From positions 1-44,333 of the forward strand of contig NZ_SRID01000013.1 in the NCBI RefSeq assembly GCF_004684805.1: a DNA stretch of 44,333 nucleotides. Reading direction: 5' to 3'. This DNA comes from Streptomyces palmae (GTDB lineage: Bacteria; Actinomycetota; Actinomycetes; Streptomycetales; Streptomycetaceae). A model generated the notes under the pieces. The model had not been told where the DNA came from. It made no database searches and saw only the letters and a program-made list of their open reading frames with translations. The translations under genes and the position numbers were made by a program. Shown piece after piece: positions 37,984 to 44,333 of this stretch (position 1 is the first letter of the stretch; every line of letters begins with the position of its first letter).

Positions 37984-38871
37984 TCAGAGCAGGCCGACCG
38001 CGGTGTCCACGGCGTCCTCCACCGTGCCGTCCGCCGGATAGAGCAGCGAACGCCCCACCACCAGGCCCTGCACCGTCGGCAGCCGCAGCGCGGTGCGCCA
38101 CCGCTCGTAGGCCTCCTGCTGTTCCCGGGCGGTGCCGCCCACGTCGCCGCCGAGCAGCACCGCGGGCAGGGTGGAGGTCTCCATCACCGCGGCCATCTCC
38201 GCCGCGTCCCGGGTGACCGGCACCTTCAGCCAGGTGTAGGCGGAGGTGCCGGCGAGGCCCGAGGCGATGGCGATGGAGCGGGTGACGGCCTCGGCGGTCA
38301 GCTCGTTGACCACCCGGCCGCCGGTGCGCCGGCAGATGAACGGCTCCACGAAGACGGGCAGCCGGTGTTCCGCCATGGCGTCGATGGCGCGGGCCGCGGT
38401 CGCCATGGTGGTGAGCGAGCCGGGGTCGGTGTAGTCGATGCGCAGCAGCAGTTTGCCCGCGTCGAAGCGGAGCCGGGTGAGGTCTTCCGGCCGGTGGCCG
38501 GTGAAGCGGTCGTCCAGTTCGAAGGCGGCGCCGGCCAGTCCGCCGCGGTTCATCGAGCCCATCACCACCTTGCCCTCCAGGGCGCCGAGCAGCAGCAGGT
38601 CCTCCAGGATGTCGGCGGTGGCCAGCACCCCGTCCACCCCGGGGCGGGCCAGTGACCGGCACAGCCGCTCCAGCAGATCCCGCCGGTTGGCCATGGCCAG
38701 CCGGCGGTTGCCGACGGACAGCGCGCCGCGCCCCGGATGGTCGGCGGCGATGATCATCAGCCGACCGCTCTCGCCGATCAGCGGCCGGCGCACCCGGCGG
38801 GCGGCCGCCTCCGCGATGGCCTCCGGGTGCCGGGCGCGCACGGTGACCAGGTCGGGGATGCTGATGCTCAA
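37984..38871 (-). CDS. Cgl0159-family (beta/alpha)8 protein, probable deoxygluconate-phosphate aldolase
   Basis: 295 residues. A class I aldolase-like TIM barrel found in actinobacterial inositol clusters, where it likely replaces IolJ and splits 6-phospho-5-dehydro-2-deoxygluconate into dihydroxyacetone phosphate and malonate semialdehyde. Seen: GRLMIIAADHPGRGALSVG, GVLATADILEDLLLLGALEG, KLLLRIDYTDPGSL, LPVFVEPFICRR, TSAYTWLKVPVTRD, LPAVLLGGDVGGTA and QGLVVGRSLLYP. The TTG at 38871 is preferred over ATG at 38910 because CCAAGGAG lies 8 bases upstream and the protein then starts LSISIPDLVTVR. Function is inferred from family and cluster. Confidence 0.85.
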   Translation of the reverse strand: MSISIPDLVTVRARHPEAIAEAAARRVRRPLIGESGRLMIIAADHPGRGALSVGNRRLAMANRRDLLERLCRSLARPGVDGVLATADILEDLLLLGALEGKVVMGSMNRGGLAGAAFELDDRFTGHRPEDLTRLRFDAGKLLLRIDYTDPGSLTTMATAARAIDAMAEHRLPVFVEPFICRRTGGRVVNELTAEAVTRSIAIASGLAGTSAYTWLKVPVTRDAAEMAAVMETSTLPAVLLGGDVGGTAREQQEAYERWRTALRLPTVQGLVVGRSLLYPADGTVEDAVDTAVGLL

Positions 38872-38928
38872 GTGGGGGCTCCTTGGCTGGGGGATGCGGG
38901 GCGCCGGCACGTGGGGCAGGTGTGGCGG

Positions 38929-39882
38929 TCAGTCGCCGAGCACGGCGTGCACCTCGGCGTCGGTGGGCATCGCGGAGGAGCAGGCCAGGCGGGAGGCGAC
39001 GATGGCGCCGGCCGCGTTGGCGTACCGCACCGCGCGCTCCAGGTCCCAGTCGGCGAGCAGGCCGTGGCAGAGCGCGCCGCCGAACGCGTCGCCCGCGCCG
39101 AGCCCGTTGACCACCTCGACCGGCACCGGCGGGACCTCGGCGACGGCCCCGTCCCGATGCACGGCGAGGACCCCCTTGGGCCCCTGTTTGACGACGGCGA
39201 GTTCCACCCCCGCGTCCAGCAGGGCCTGGGCGCAGGCGGCCGGTTCGCGCAGGCCGGTGGCGATCTCGCACTCGTCCACATTGCCCACCGCGACGGTGGC
39301 GTACCGCAGCGCCTGGGCGTAGTGGCGGCGGGCCTGCTCCGGGTCGGCCCAGAACATGGGGCGCCAGTCCAGGTCGAACACGGTGGTGCCGGCGCGGTCC
39401 CGGGCGGCCAGCGCGGCCAGGGTGCTGGTGCGGCTGGGTTCCTCGCACAGCCCGGTGCCGGTGACCCAGAAGACCCGTGCGGCGCCGATCGCCTCCAGGT
39501 CCAGCTCCTCGGGGTGGATCTCCAGGTCGGGGGCCTTGGGCCGGCGGTAGAAGTAGAGCGGGAAGTCGTCCGGCGGGAAGATCTCGCAGAAGGTGACCGG
39601 CGTGGGGTAGGCGGCGACCGGGGTGACCCAGCGGTCGTCCACGCCGAACTCGCGCAGCGCCTGGTGGAGGTAGTCGCCGAAGGGGTCGGCCCCGGTCCGC
39701 GTGATCACCGCGCTGCGCCGGCCGAGGCGGGCCGCGGCCACCGCGACATTGGTGGCCGATCCGCCGAGGAACTTGCCGAAGGTCTCCACCCGGGCCAGCG
39801 GCACCCCGATCTGCAGCGGGTAGATGTCCACCCCGATCCGTCCCATGGTGATCAGGTCGTACGGGTCGTGCGGCGCGCTCAT
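38929..39882 (-). CDS. iolC: 5-dehydro-2-deoxygluconokinase IolC (PfkB family)
   Basis: 317 residues. It phosphorylates 5-dehydro-2-deoxygluconate. The ribokinase fold is seen in LITMGRIGVDIYPLQIGVPL, GGSATNVAVAAARLG, and the ATP/anion-hole signature VNGLGAGDAFGGALCHGLL with the catalytic Asp in GAGDAF. Typical IolC words are ETFGKFLGGSATN and FDLDWRPMFW. The ATG at 39882 follows GAAGGGG. First gene of the minus-strand iol operon, read from the divergent promoter. Confidence 0.94.
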   Translation of the reverse strand: MSAPHDPYDLITMGRIGVDIYPLQIGVPLARVETFGKFLGGSATNVAVAAARLGRRSAVITRTGADPFGDYLHQALREFGVDDRWVTPVAAYPTPVTFCEIFPPDDFPLYFYRRPKAPDLEIHPEELDLEAIGAARVFWVTGTGLCEEPSRTSTLAALAARDRAGTTVFDLDWRPMFWADPEQARRHYAQALRYATVAVGNVDECEIATGLREPAACAQALLDAGVELAVVKQGPKGVLAVHRDGAVAEVPPVPVEVVNGLGAGDAFGGALCHGLLADWDLERAVRYANAAGAIVASRLACSSAMPTDAEVHAVLGD

Positions 39883-39957
39883 ACTGCCCCTTCCGGTCCC
39901 TGGGATGCGCTCCGGGCGGCGTACCGCGCCGCCGCTGGTCGCGGCGGCGGCACCTCA

Positions 39958-40011
39958 GGTCTAGAGGCCGCCCGCCGAGCCTGTCAAGGATTTGTCCTTA
40001 CATACGGACGT
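39958..40011 (-). promoter_or_regulatory. iolC promoter with upstream 12-bp operator-like element
   Basis: On the minus strand ACGTCCGTATGT (40011-40000) is followed after exactly 12 nt by TTGACA (39987-39982). The -10 may be TAGACC (18-bp spacing) or TCTAGA (16-bp). A second CATACGG word sits at 40013-40019. The same element occurs in mirror image at 40091-40102. Confidence 0.65.
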
Positions 40012-40090
40012 CCATACGGCAATCCCCCGATGCCGAAACCTCGACGGCCCGGCGGATCGAAGCGCGCCCGGCGCCGGGCCACCTGACCTT

Positions 40091-40120
40091 ACGTCCGTAT
40101 GTCCTGACCTACCCTTGACG
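40091..40120 (+). promoter_or_regulatory. plus-strand iol promoter with upstream 12-bp operator-like element
   Basis: ACGTCCGTATGT (40091-40102), then 12 nt, then TTGACG (40115-40120). The -10 is unclear. This mirrors the minus-strand arrangement and should serve the TIM-barrel/iolG unit. The TACG-N2-CGTA core suits a dimeric GntR-type regulator; none is encoded in this window. Confidence 0.6.
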
Positions 40121-40170
40121 CCCGCCCACCCGGCCGGTGAAGCTGCCGACACGACCGGCGAGAGGAGCCC

Positions 40171-41082
40171 GTGGCGATGACTGCCGCTTCCCTGGACCGC
40201 ATCAGGATCGGCTCGGCCCCCGACTCCTGGGGTGTGTGGTTCCCCGACGATCCCCAGCAGGTCCCCTGGCCACGCTTCCTGGACGAGGTCGCCGAGGCGG
40301 GCTACGCCTGGATCGAACTGGGCCCGTACGGCTATCTGCCGACCGACCCCGCCCGACTCGCCGAGGAGACCGCCCGGCGCGGGCTGAGCGTCTCGGCCGG
40401 CACCGTCTTCACCGCCCTGCACCGGGGCCCCGCGGTCTGGGACGCCACCTGGGCCCATGTCTCCGAGGTCGCCGCGCTCACCCGGGCCATGGGCGCCCGG
40501 CACCTGGTCGTCATCCCGTCCTTCTGGCGGGACGACAAGACCGCCGAGCTGATCGAGGCCCCGGAGCTGACCGCCGAGCAGTGGCGGCTGCTGGCCACCG
40601 GCACGGAGCGGCTGGGACGCGAGGTGAAGGAGCGCTACGGCCTGGACATCGTGGTGCACCCGCACGCCGACACCCATATCGACACCGAGGAGAACGTCGC
40701 CCGCTTCCTGGACGCCACCGACCCGGAGCTGGTGCGCCTGTGCCTGGACACCGGGCACTACGCCTACTGCGGGGGCGACAGCGTCAAGCTGATCGAGACC
40801 TACGGGGAGCGGATCGGCTACCTCCACCTCAAGCAGGTCGATCCGGCGGTCCTGGCCGAGGTGGTCCGGGACGGGGTGCCGTTCGGGCCCGCCGTGCGGC
40901 GCGGGGTGATGTGCGAGCCGCCCGCCGGGATCCCGGCCCTGGAACCGGTGCTGACCGCGGCCCAGGGGCTGGACGCCGATCTGTTCGCCATCGTGGAACA
41001 GGACATGTACCCCTGCCCGCCCGACCAGCCGCTGCCCATCGCCCGGCGCACCCGGCGCTATCTGCGCGGCTGCGGGGCCTGA
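40171..41082 (+). CDS. TIM-barrel sugar isomerase/epimerase family, probable inosose dehydratase or isomerase
   Basis: 303 residues of the xylose-isomerase-like AP-endonuclease-2 fold. It begins [18 protein letters not shown], with [70 protein letters not shown] and IVEQDMYP supplying the usual Glu/His/Asp metal ligands. In inositol clusters this family acts like IolE (2-keto-myo-inositol dehydratase) or IolI (inosose isomerase); which one cannot be decided by eye. GTG at 40171 or ATG at 40177 could start it, with GAGAGGAG just upstream. First gene of the plus-strand unit, divergent from iolC. Confidence 0.85.
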   Translation: MAMTAASLDRIRIGSAPDSWGVWFPDDPQQVPWPRFLDEVAEAGYAWIELGPYGYLPTDPARLAEETARRGLSVSAGTVFTALHRGPAVWDATWAHVSEVAALTRAMGARHLVVIPSFWRDDKTAELIEAPELTAEQWRLLATGTERLGREVKERYGLDIVVHPHADTHIDTEENVARFLDATDPELVRLCLDTGHYAYCGGDSVKLIETYGERIGYLHLKQVDPAVLAEVVRDGVPFGPAVRRGVMCEPPAGIPALEPVLTAAQGLDADLFAIVEQDMYPCPPDQPLPIARRTRRYLRGCGA

Positions 41083-41167
41083 CCGCGCCCCGCCGCCGGG
41101 AACGGCCCGGGTCGGACCCGGCCGCGGGGCGTACGCACCACCGCGAGAGCACAAGGAGAGAACGTCC

Positions 41168-42187
41168 ATGACCCAGCAGGGCACGCTCGGCGTCGCCGTC
41201 ATCGGCACCGGCCGGATGGGCGCCGACCACGTACGCCGGATCGACGAGGTGATCAGCGGGGCGCGGGTGGCCGCGGTGGTCGACATCGACGCGGAGCGGG
41301 TCAAGTCCGTCGCGGACCGGATCGAGGGCTGCGCGGCGTACACCGACCCGGCCGCCGCGATGGCCGCCGCCGAGGTGGACGCGGTGCTGGTGGCCAGCCC
41401 CGGACCGGCCCACGAGGCCGCGCTGCTGGAGGCCTTTCGGCACGATCTGCCGGTGCTGTGCGAGAAGCCGCTCACCCCGGACGCCGCCTCCGCGCTGCGG
41501 GTGCTGGAGGCCGAGCAGCGCCTGGGGCACCGGCGGGTGCAGGTGGGTTTCATGCGCCGGTACGACCCGGAGTTCGCCCGGCTCAAGGAGCTGCTGGACA
41601 GCGGGGAGCTGGGCCGCCCGCTGCTGCTGCACTGCCGGCACCGCAACGCCTCGGTGCCCTCCTTCTTCACCGAGCCCATGCTCGTCAACGACTCGGTGGT
41701 GCACGAGATGGACCAGTCCCGCTGGCTGCTGGGGCAGGAGATCACCGCGGTACGGGTGCTGCGGCCCCGGCCCAGCGCGCACGCCCCGGCGGGGATCGGC
41801 GATCCGCAGCTGGTGATCTTCGAGACCGACGGCGGGGTGCTGGTGGACGTGGAGATCTTCGCCAACTGCGGCTTCGGCTACCAGGTGCAGGCCGAGGCGG
41901 TCTGCGAGCGGGGCACCGCCCGGATCGGCGAGTCGCACCAGATGCTGGTCAACCGTGCCGGAGGCTGGGGAGGCGAGATCGCGCAGGACTTCGTGGCCCG
42001 CTTCCGGGAGGCGTACGACCGGCAGGTGCAGGCCTGGGTGGACGCCACCCGGCGCGGCGAGGTCCAGGGCCCCAGCGCCTGGGACGGCTATGCGGCGGCC
42101 GCGGTCTGCGAGGCCGGGGTGCGCGCGCAGGCCACCGGGGAGCGGGTCACCGTGGAGTTGGCCGAGCGGCCCGCCCTCTACCGCTGA
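41168..42187 (+). CDS. iolG: inositol 2-dehydrogenase (Gfo/Idh/MocA family)
   Basis: 339 residues. It oxidises myo-inositol to scyllo-inosose with NAD+. The Rossmann motif is [17 protein letters not shown], the EKP motif is [10 protein letters not shown] with the conserved lysine, and the substrate segment is [16 protein letters not shown] (catalytic-type D and H region). [20 protein letters not shown] is typical of inositol dehydrogenases. ATG at 41168 follows ACAAGGAGAGAACGTCC. It is 85 bp after the TIM-barrel gene and 45 bp before a second family member. Confidence 0.9.
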   Translation: MTQQGTLGVAVIGTGRMGADHVRRIDEVISGARVAAVVDIDAERVKSVADRIEGCAAYTDPAAAMAAAEVDAVLVASPGPAHEAALLEAFRHDLPVLCEKPLTPDAASALRVLEAEQRLGHRRVQVGFMRRYDPEFARLKELLDSGELGRPLLLHCRHRNASVPSFFTEPMLVNDSVVHEMDQSRWLLGQEITAVRVLRPRPSAHAPAGIGDPQLVIFETDGGVLVDVEIFANCGFGYQVQAEAVCERGTARIGESHQMLVNRAGGWGGEIAQDFVARFREAYDRQVQAWVDATRRGEVQGPSAWDGYAAAAVCEAGVRAQATGERVTVELAERPALYR

Positions 42188-42232
42188 CGCCGGCGGTGGC
42201 GCCGGTGGACCCTTCGTCGGACGGGAGCTGAG

Positions 42233-43339
42233 ATGCGGGTGGGACTGCTGGGAGCGGGCCGGATCGGCTCCTTCCACGCGGCCGCGCTGGCGGCGGTGCC
42301 GGGCGTGGAGGCGCTGCTGATCGGCGACGCGGAGCCGGAGCGGGCCCTCCGGCTGGCCGCCCACCTCGGCCCTCCCGCCACGCCCACGGGCGGCGCGCAA
42401 GTGGCTCCCGCGGCGGGCGCGGCCGCGGTACTCGCGGGGAGCGTGGACGCGGTCTTCGCGGCGGGTGTGGACGCGGTGGTGATCACCGCCGCCACCGCCG
42501 CGCACGCCGAACTCATCGTGCGGGCCGCCCGCGCCGGGCTGCCCGTGTACTGCGAGAAGCCCATCGCCCCGGACCTGGCCGGCACCGAGTGGGCGCTGCG
42601 GGAGGTGGCGGCGGCCGGCACCTGGCTCCAGGTGGGTTTCCAGCGGCGCTTCGACGCCGGGTACCTGGCGGCGCGGCAGGCCTACCGCTCCGGGCGGCTG
42701 GGGCGGGTGCACACCGTCCGCACCGTCACCTCGGACGCCGCGCCCCCGCCACCCGGCTTCCTGCCGCACTCCGGCGGTCTGATCCGGGACTGCCTGGTGC
42801 ACGACTTCGACGCGGTGCGCTGGCTGACCGGGCGCGAGGTGGTGGAGGTCTACGCGGTGGGCAGCGACACCGGTGGGGCGGACGCCTTCCGGGCGGCCGG
42901 CGATGTGCACACCGCGGCGGTCCTGCTCACCCTGGACGACGGCACCCTGGTCAGCTCCACCGCGACCCGCTACAACGGCGCCGGGTACGACGTGCGGATG
43001 GAGTTGTCCGGGGAGCGCGACCAGTGGGTGGTCGGGCTGGACGCCCGTACGCCCTTCACCTCCGCCGAGCCAGGTGGCCCCGCCGCCCCCGCACACCCGT
43101 GGCCCGGCTTCCTTGAGCGCTTCGCGGACGCCTACCGGGCCGAACTCGCCGCCTTCCTGGCAGCGGTACGCGGCCAGGGCCCCAACCCCTGCCCCGGGCA
43201 GCAGGCGCTGGCCGCCCTGCTGGTGGCCGAGGCGGGCGAGCTGTCCCGGCGGGAGCGCCGCCCGGTGTCCCCGGCCGAGATCGCGCGGCGCATGGCGGAT
43301 CCGGCAGAGCAGGGCGGGGTCCCCGACCAGGTGGATTGA
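42233..43339 (+). CDS. second Gfo/Idh/MocA-family oxidoreductase
   Basis: 368 residues. Rossmann motif MRVGLLGAGRIGSFHAAAL, EKP motif VYCEKPIAPD, GFQRRFDAGYLAARQAYRSG, and the substrate segment GLIRDCLVHDFDAVRWLTG. It has an Ala-rich insertion near residues 50-70 (PTGGAQVAPAAGAAAV) not present in the neighbour. The sequence is related to, but clearly different from, the upstream iolG, so it may act on another inositol stereoisomer or a related cyclitol. ATG at 42233 follows GGGAGCTGAG. Last gene of the plus-strand iol unit; no clear terminator seen. Confidence 0.85.
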   Translation: MRVGLLGAGRIGSFHAAALAAVPGVEALLIGDAEPERALRLAAHLGPPATPTGGAQVAPAAGAAAVLAGSVDAVFAAGVDAVVITAATAAHAELIVRAARAGLPVYCEKPIAPDLAGTEWALREVAAAGTWLQVGFQRRFDAGYLAARQAYRSGRLGRVHTVRTVTSDAAPPPPGFLPHSGGLIRDCLVHDFDAVRWLTGREVVEVYAVGSDTGGADAFRAAGDVHTAAVLLTLDDGTLVSSTATRYNGAGYDVRMELSGERDQWVVGLDARTPFTSAEPGGPAAPAHPWPGFLERFADAYRAELAAFLAAVRGQGPNPCPGQQALAALLVAEAGELSRRERRPVSPAEIARRMADPAEQGGVPDQVD

Positions 43340-43537
43340 CACACTTGTCCGGACTGTTACATATCCATGGCTGATGTCACGGTTATGCGGAACTTCCGTT
43401 ACAGGCGCTTAACAGCACCCTTCTTCCCGTCACGATTCGCCGCCCTTCGGGCACAGGCTGTGGGGTCGACAGCGATCACGCCGCGACGCCCACCGGCCTC
43501 CGGCCGAGTCCGCGGCGCCGGCAGGAAGGCACGGGAG

Positions 43538-43735
43538 ATGACCGACCGCAAGCTCTGGTCGTACAAGGAGATCGCCGCACACATCGGCGTACAGACCGAC
43601 ACGGTGCGGTCCTATCGCAAGCACGGCCATCTGCCGCCTCCCGACCACGTGGAGGGCGGCAAGCCCTACTGGTACGCGGACACGGTGCGGAGCTGGGTGG
43701 CACGCCGCCCCGGCAACCGGTCCCGACGGGAGTGA
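43538..43735 (+). CDS. small MerR/excisionase-like HTH protein
   Basis: 65 residues. WSYKEIAAHIGVQTDTVRSY is a winged HTH helix pair and is followed by RKHGHLPPPDHVEGGKPYWY and DTVRSWVARRPG, matching the helix-turn-helix 17 / AlpA-like group. The ATG at 43538 is preferred because AGGAAGG precedes it by 8 bases and the fold begins at once; a longer open frame from 43367 adds basic sequence without similarity. The ~200 bp upstream, with no gene, contains an AT-rich patch (TGTTACATATCC near 43355) that may be its promoter. Target unknown. Confidence 0.75.
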   Translation: MTDRKLWSYKEIAAHIGVQTDTVRSYRKHGHLPPPDHVEGGKPYWYADTVRSWVARRPGNRSRRE

Positions 43736-43819
43736 AGCCGGCCCTCGCGGGATCCGGCCACACCCCCACACGGGCCCGACCCGCCGCGCCGCCACGAACC
43801 GGCGAGGGGAGATGACTTC

Positions 43820-43836
43820 ATACCCCCTAGGGGTAT
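43820..43836. promoter_or_regulatory. CsoR-type copper operator overlapping a promoter
   Basis: ATACCCCCTAGGGGTAT has 7-bp arms ATACCCC/GGGGTAT, the pattern of actinobacterial CsoR sites. TATAGA (43834-43839) overlaps its right edge and may be the -10 box, so bound repressor would block transcription of the copper chaperone gene until Cu(I) releases it. The leader then forms GGGGG-CAA-CCCCC (around 43860-43872). Confidence 0.8.
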
Positions 43837-43919
43837 AGAGTTCCTCATGTCGGAGCCGAGGGGGCAACCCCCAGGACTCCCGACACACCCATGCGTATCC
43901 ACTCTCACAGGAGACAGCC

Positions 43920-44222
43920 ATGAGCACCGAGGCCAACACCGGTTCCTGCTGCACCACCGACGGTTCCTGCGGCGGCTCCGGGACGGCGGCCGGCACCGAG
44001 TCCGGCACCGTCACCACCGTCTACCAGGTGACCGGCATGACCTGCGGCCACTGCGAGGGCGCGATCTCCCAGGAGATCTCCGCCATCGAGGGCGTCAGCT
44101 CGGTGCAGGCGGTCGCGGCGACCGGGAAGGTGACCGTCGTCTCCGCGTCGGCCCTGGACGACGAGGCGATCCGCGCCGCCGTGGACGAGGCCGGCTACGA
44201 GCTCGCCGGCCGCGCCTCCTGA
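43920..44222 (+). CDS. copZ: heavy-metal-associated (CopZ-like) copper chaperone
   Basis: 100 residues. The HMA domain begins TVYQVTGMTCGHCEGAISQE with the GMTCxxC metal site (C42, C45) and continues VQAVAATGKVTVVSASALDD and IRAAVDEAGYELAG. A 30-residue N-terminal extension, TGSCCTTDGSCGGSG, adds three cysteines (CC and C) not found in classical CopZ and may bind extra Cu(I). The ATG at 43920 follows ACAGGAGACAGCC. A copper P-type ATPase gene is often nearby but is not within the window. Confidence 0.93.
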   Translation: MSTEANTGSCCTTDGSCGGSGTAAGTESGTVTTVYQVTGMTCGHCEGAISQEISAIEGVSSVQAVAATGKVTVVSASALDDEAIRAAVDEAGYELAGRAS

Positions 44223-44263
44223 CGACCGCCACCGCATCGCGACGGGCACCCCGGTACCCCACC

Positions 44264-44292
44264 GGGCCGTACCGCCACCGGCGGTACGGCCC
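44264..44292 (+). terminator. 13-bp perfect hairpin after copZ
   Basis: GGGCCGTACCGCC and GGCGGTACGGCCC are perfectly complementary around ACC, 42 bp after the copZ stop. Followed by GGCGCCGTTT rather than a long U tract. Confidence 0.8.
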
Positions 44293-44333
44293 GGCGCCGT
44301 TTCACCGACCCCCGGCCACCCCCGCACCGACCC

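Noticed and set aside
43848..43900. Riboswitch in the copZ leader
   Set aside because: There is a short GGGGG-CAA-CCCCC hairpin, but no recognised aptamer pattern; the CsoR-like operator explains regulation better.

Overview
This 44.3 kb window is very GC-rich, with strongly GC-biased third codon positions, GTG/TTG starts and AGGAG-type ribosome binding sites. Together with a dynA-dynB-ssb cluster, an LAETG-anchored thioester-domain-type surface protein, a TTA-containing small ORF and a fused Cas3-Cse1, this points to a Streptomyces chromosome. The assignment is from gene content and sequence character only.

Layout. 1-12.3 kb holds mostly housekeeping and developmental genes: a membrane protein lying between 52-bp direct repeats, a group II truncated haemoglobin, an ettA/acyl-CoA thioesterase/hypothetical operon, a surface protein whose thioester Cys is replaced by Gly, an SSB paralogue with an enlarged loop, two dynamin-like GTPases (dynA/dynB type) and tRNA-Arg(TCT) with a terminator. 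12.5-25.15 kb is a complete type I-E CRISPR-Cas locus: array 1 (12 repeats counting a degenerate last one, 11 spacers), a dead IS5-like transposase, a promoter and a 47-codon TTA-containing ORF, then cas3-cse1 (one fused polypeptide), cse2, cas7e, cas5e, cas6e, cas1e, cas2e, and array 2 (8 repeats, 7 spacers). Both arrays run on the + strand, have an exact 61-bp period and share a ~75-bp leader.

25.4-31.1 kb carries a polyprenyl diphosphate synthase, a LysR regulator and the divergent sdhC-sdhA-sdhB operon. It ends at an intergenic inverted-repeat element. 31.2-43.3 kb is a myo-inositol catabolic locus arranged as two divergent units. The minus-strand unit is iolC, a Cgl0159-type aldolase, iolB, iolD, mmsA/iolA, and a FUSC-type transporter. 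The plus-strand unit is a TIM-barrel inosose dehydratase/isomerase, iolG and a second Gfo/Idh/MocA oxidoreductase. The promoter region between them holds two copies of a 12-bp element in inverted orientation, each exactly 12 nt from a TTGAC-type -35 box. The right end has a small HTH protein and a copper chaperone behind a CsoR-like operator.

How the parts work together. The cas genes supply the full I-E pathway: adaptation by Cas1-Cas2, crRNA processing by Cas6e, Cascade from Cse1/Cse2/Cas7/Cas5/Cas6e, and degradation by Cas3, with Cse1 and Cas3 physically joined. The iol genes take myo-inositol through inosose, diketo-inositol, 5-deoxyglucuronate, deoxygluconate phosphate and malonate semialdehyde to acetyl-CoA. 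SdhCAB feeds electrons from succinate to the quinone pool.

The items most worth following up are the hidden start region inside the cas3-cse1 linker, the 47-codon ORF with a perfect 12-bp hairpin upstream of cas3, the covarying inverted repeat in the two CRISPR leaders, the mirror-image iol control region, and the Cys-to-Gly surface protein.
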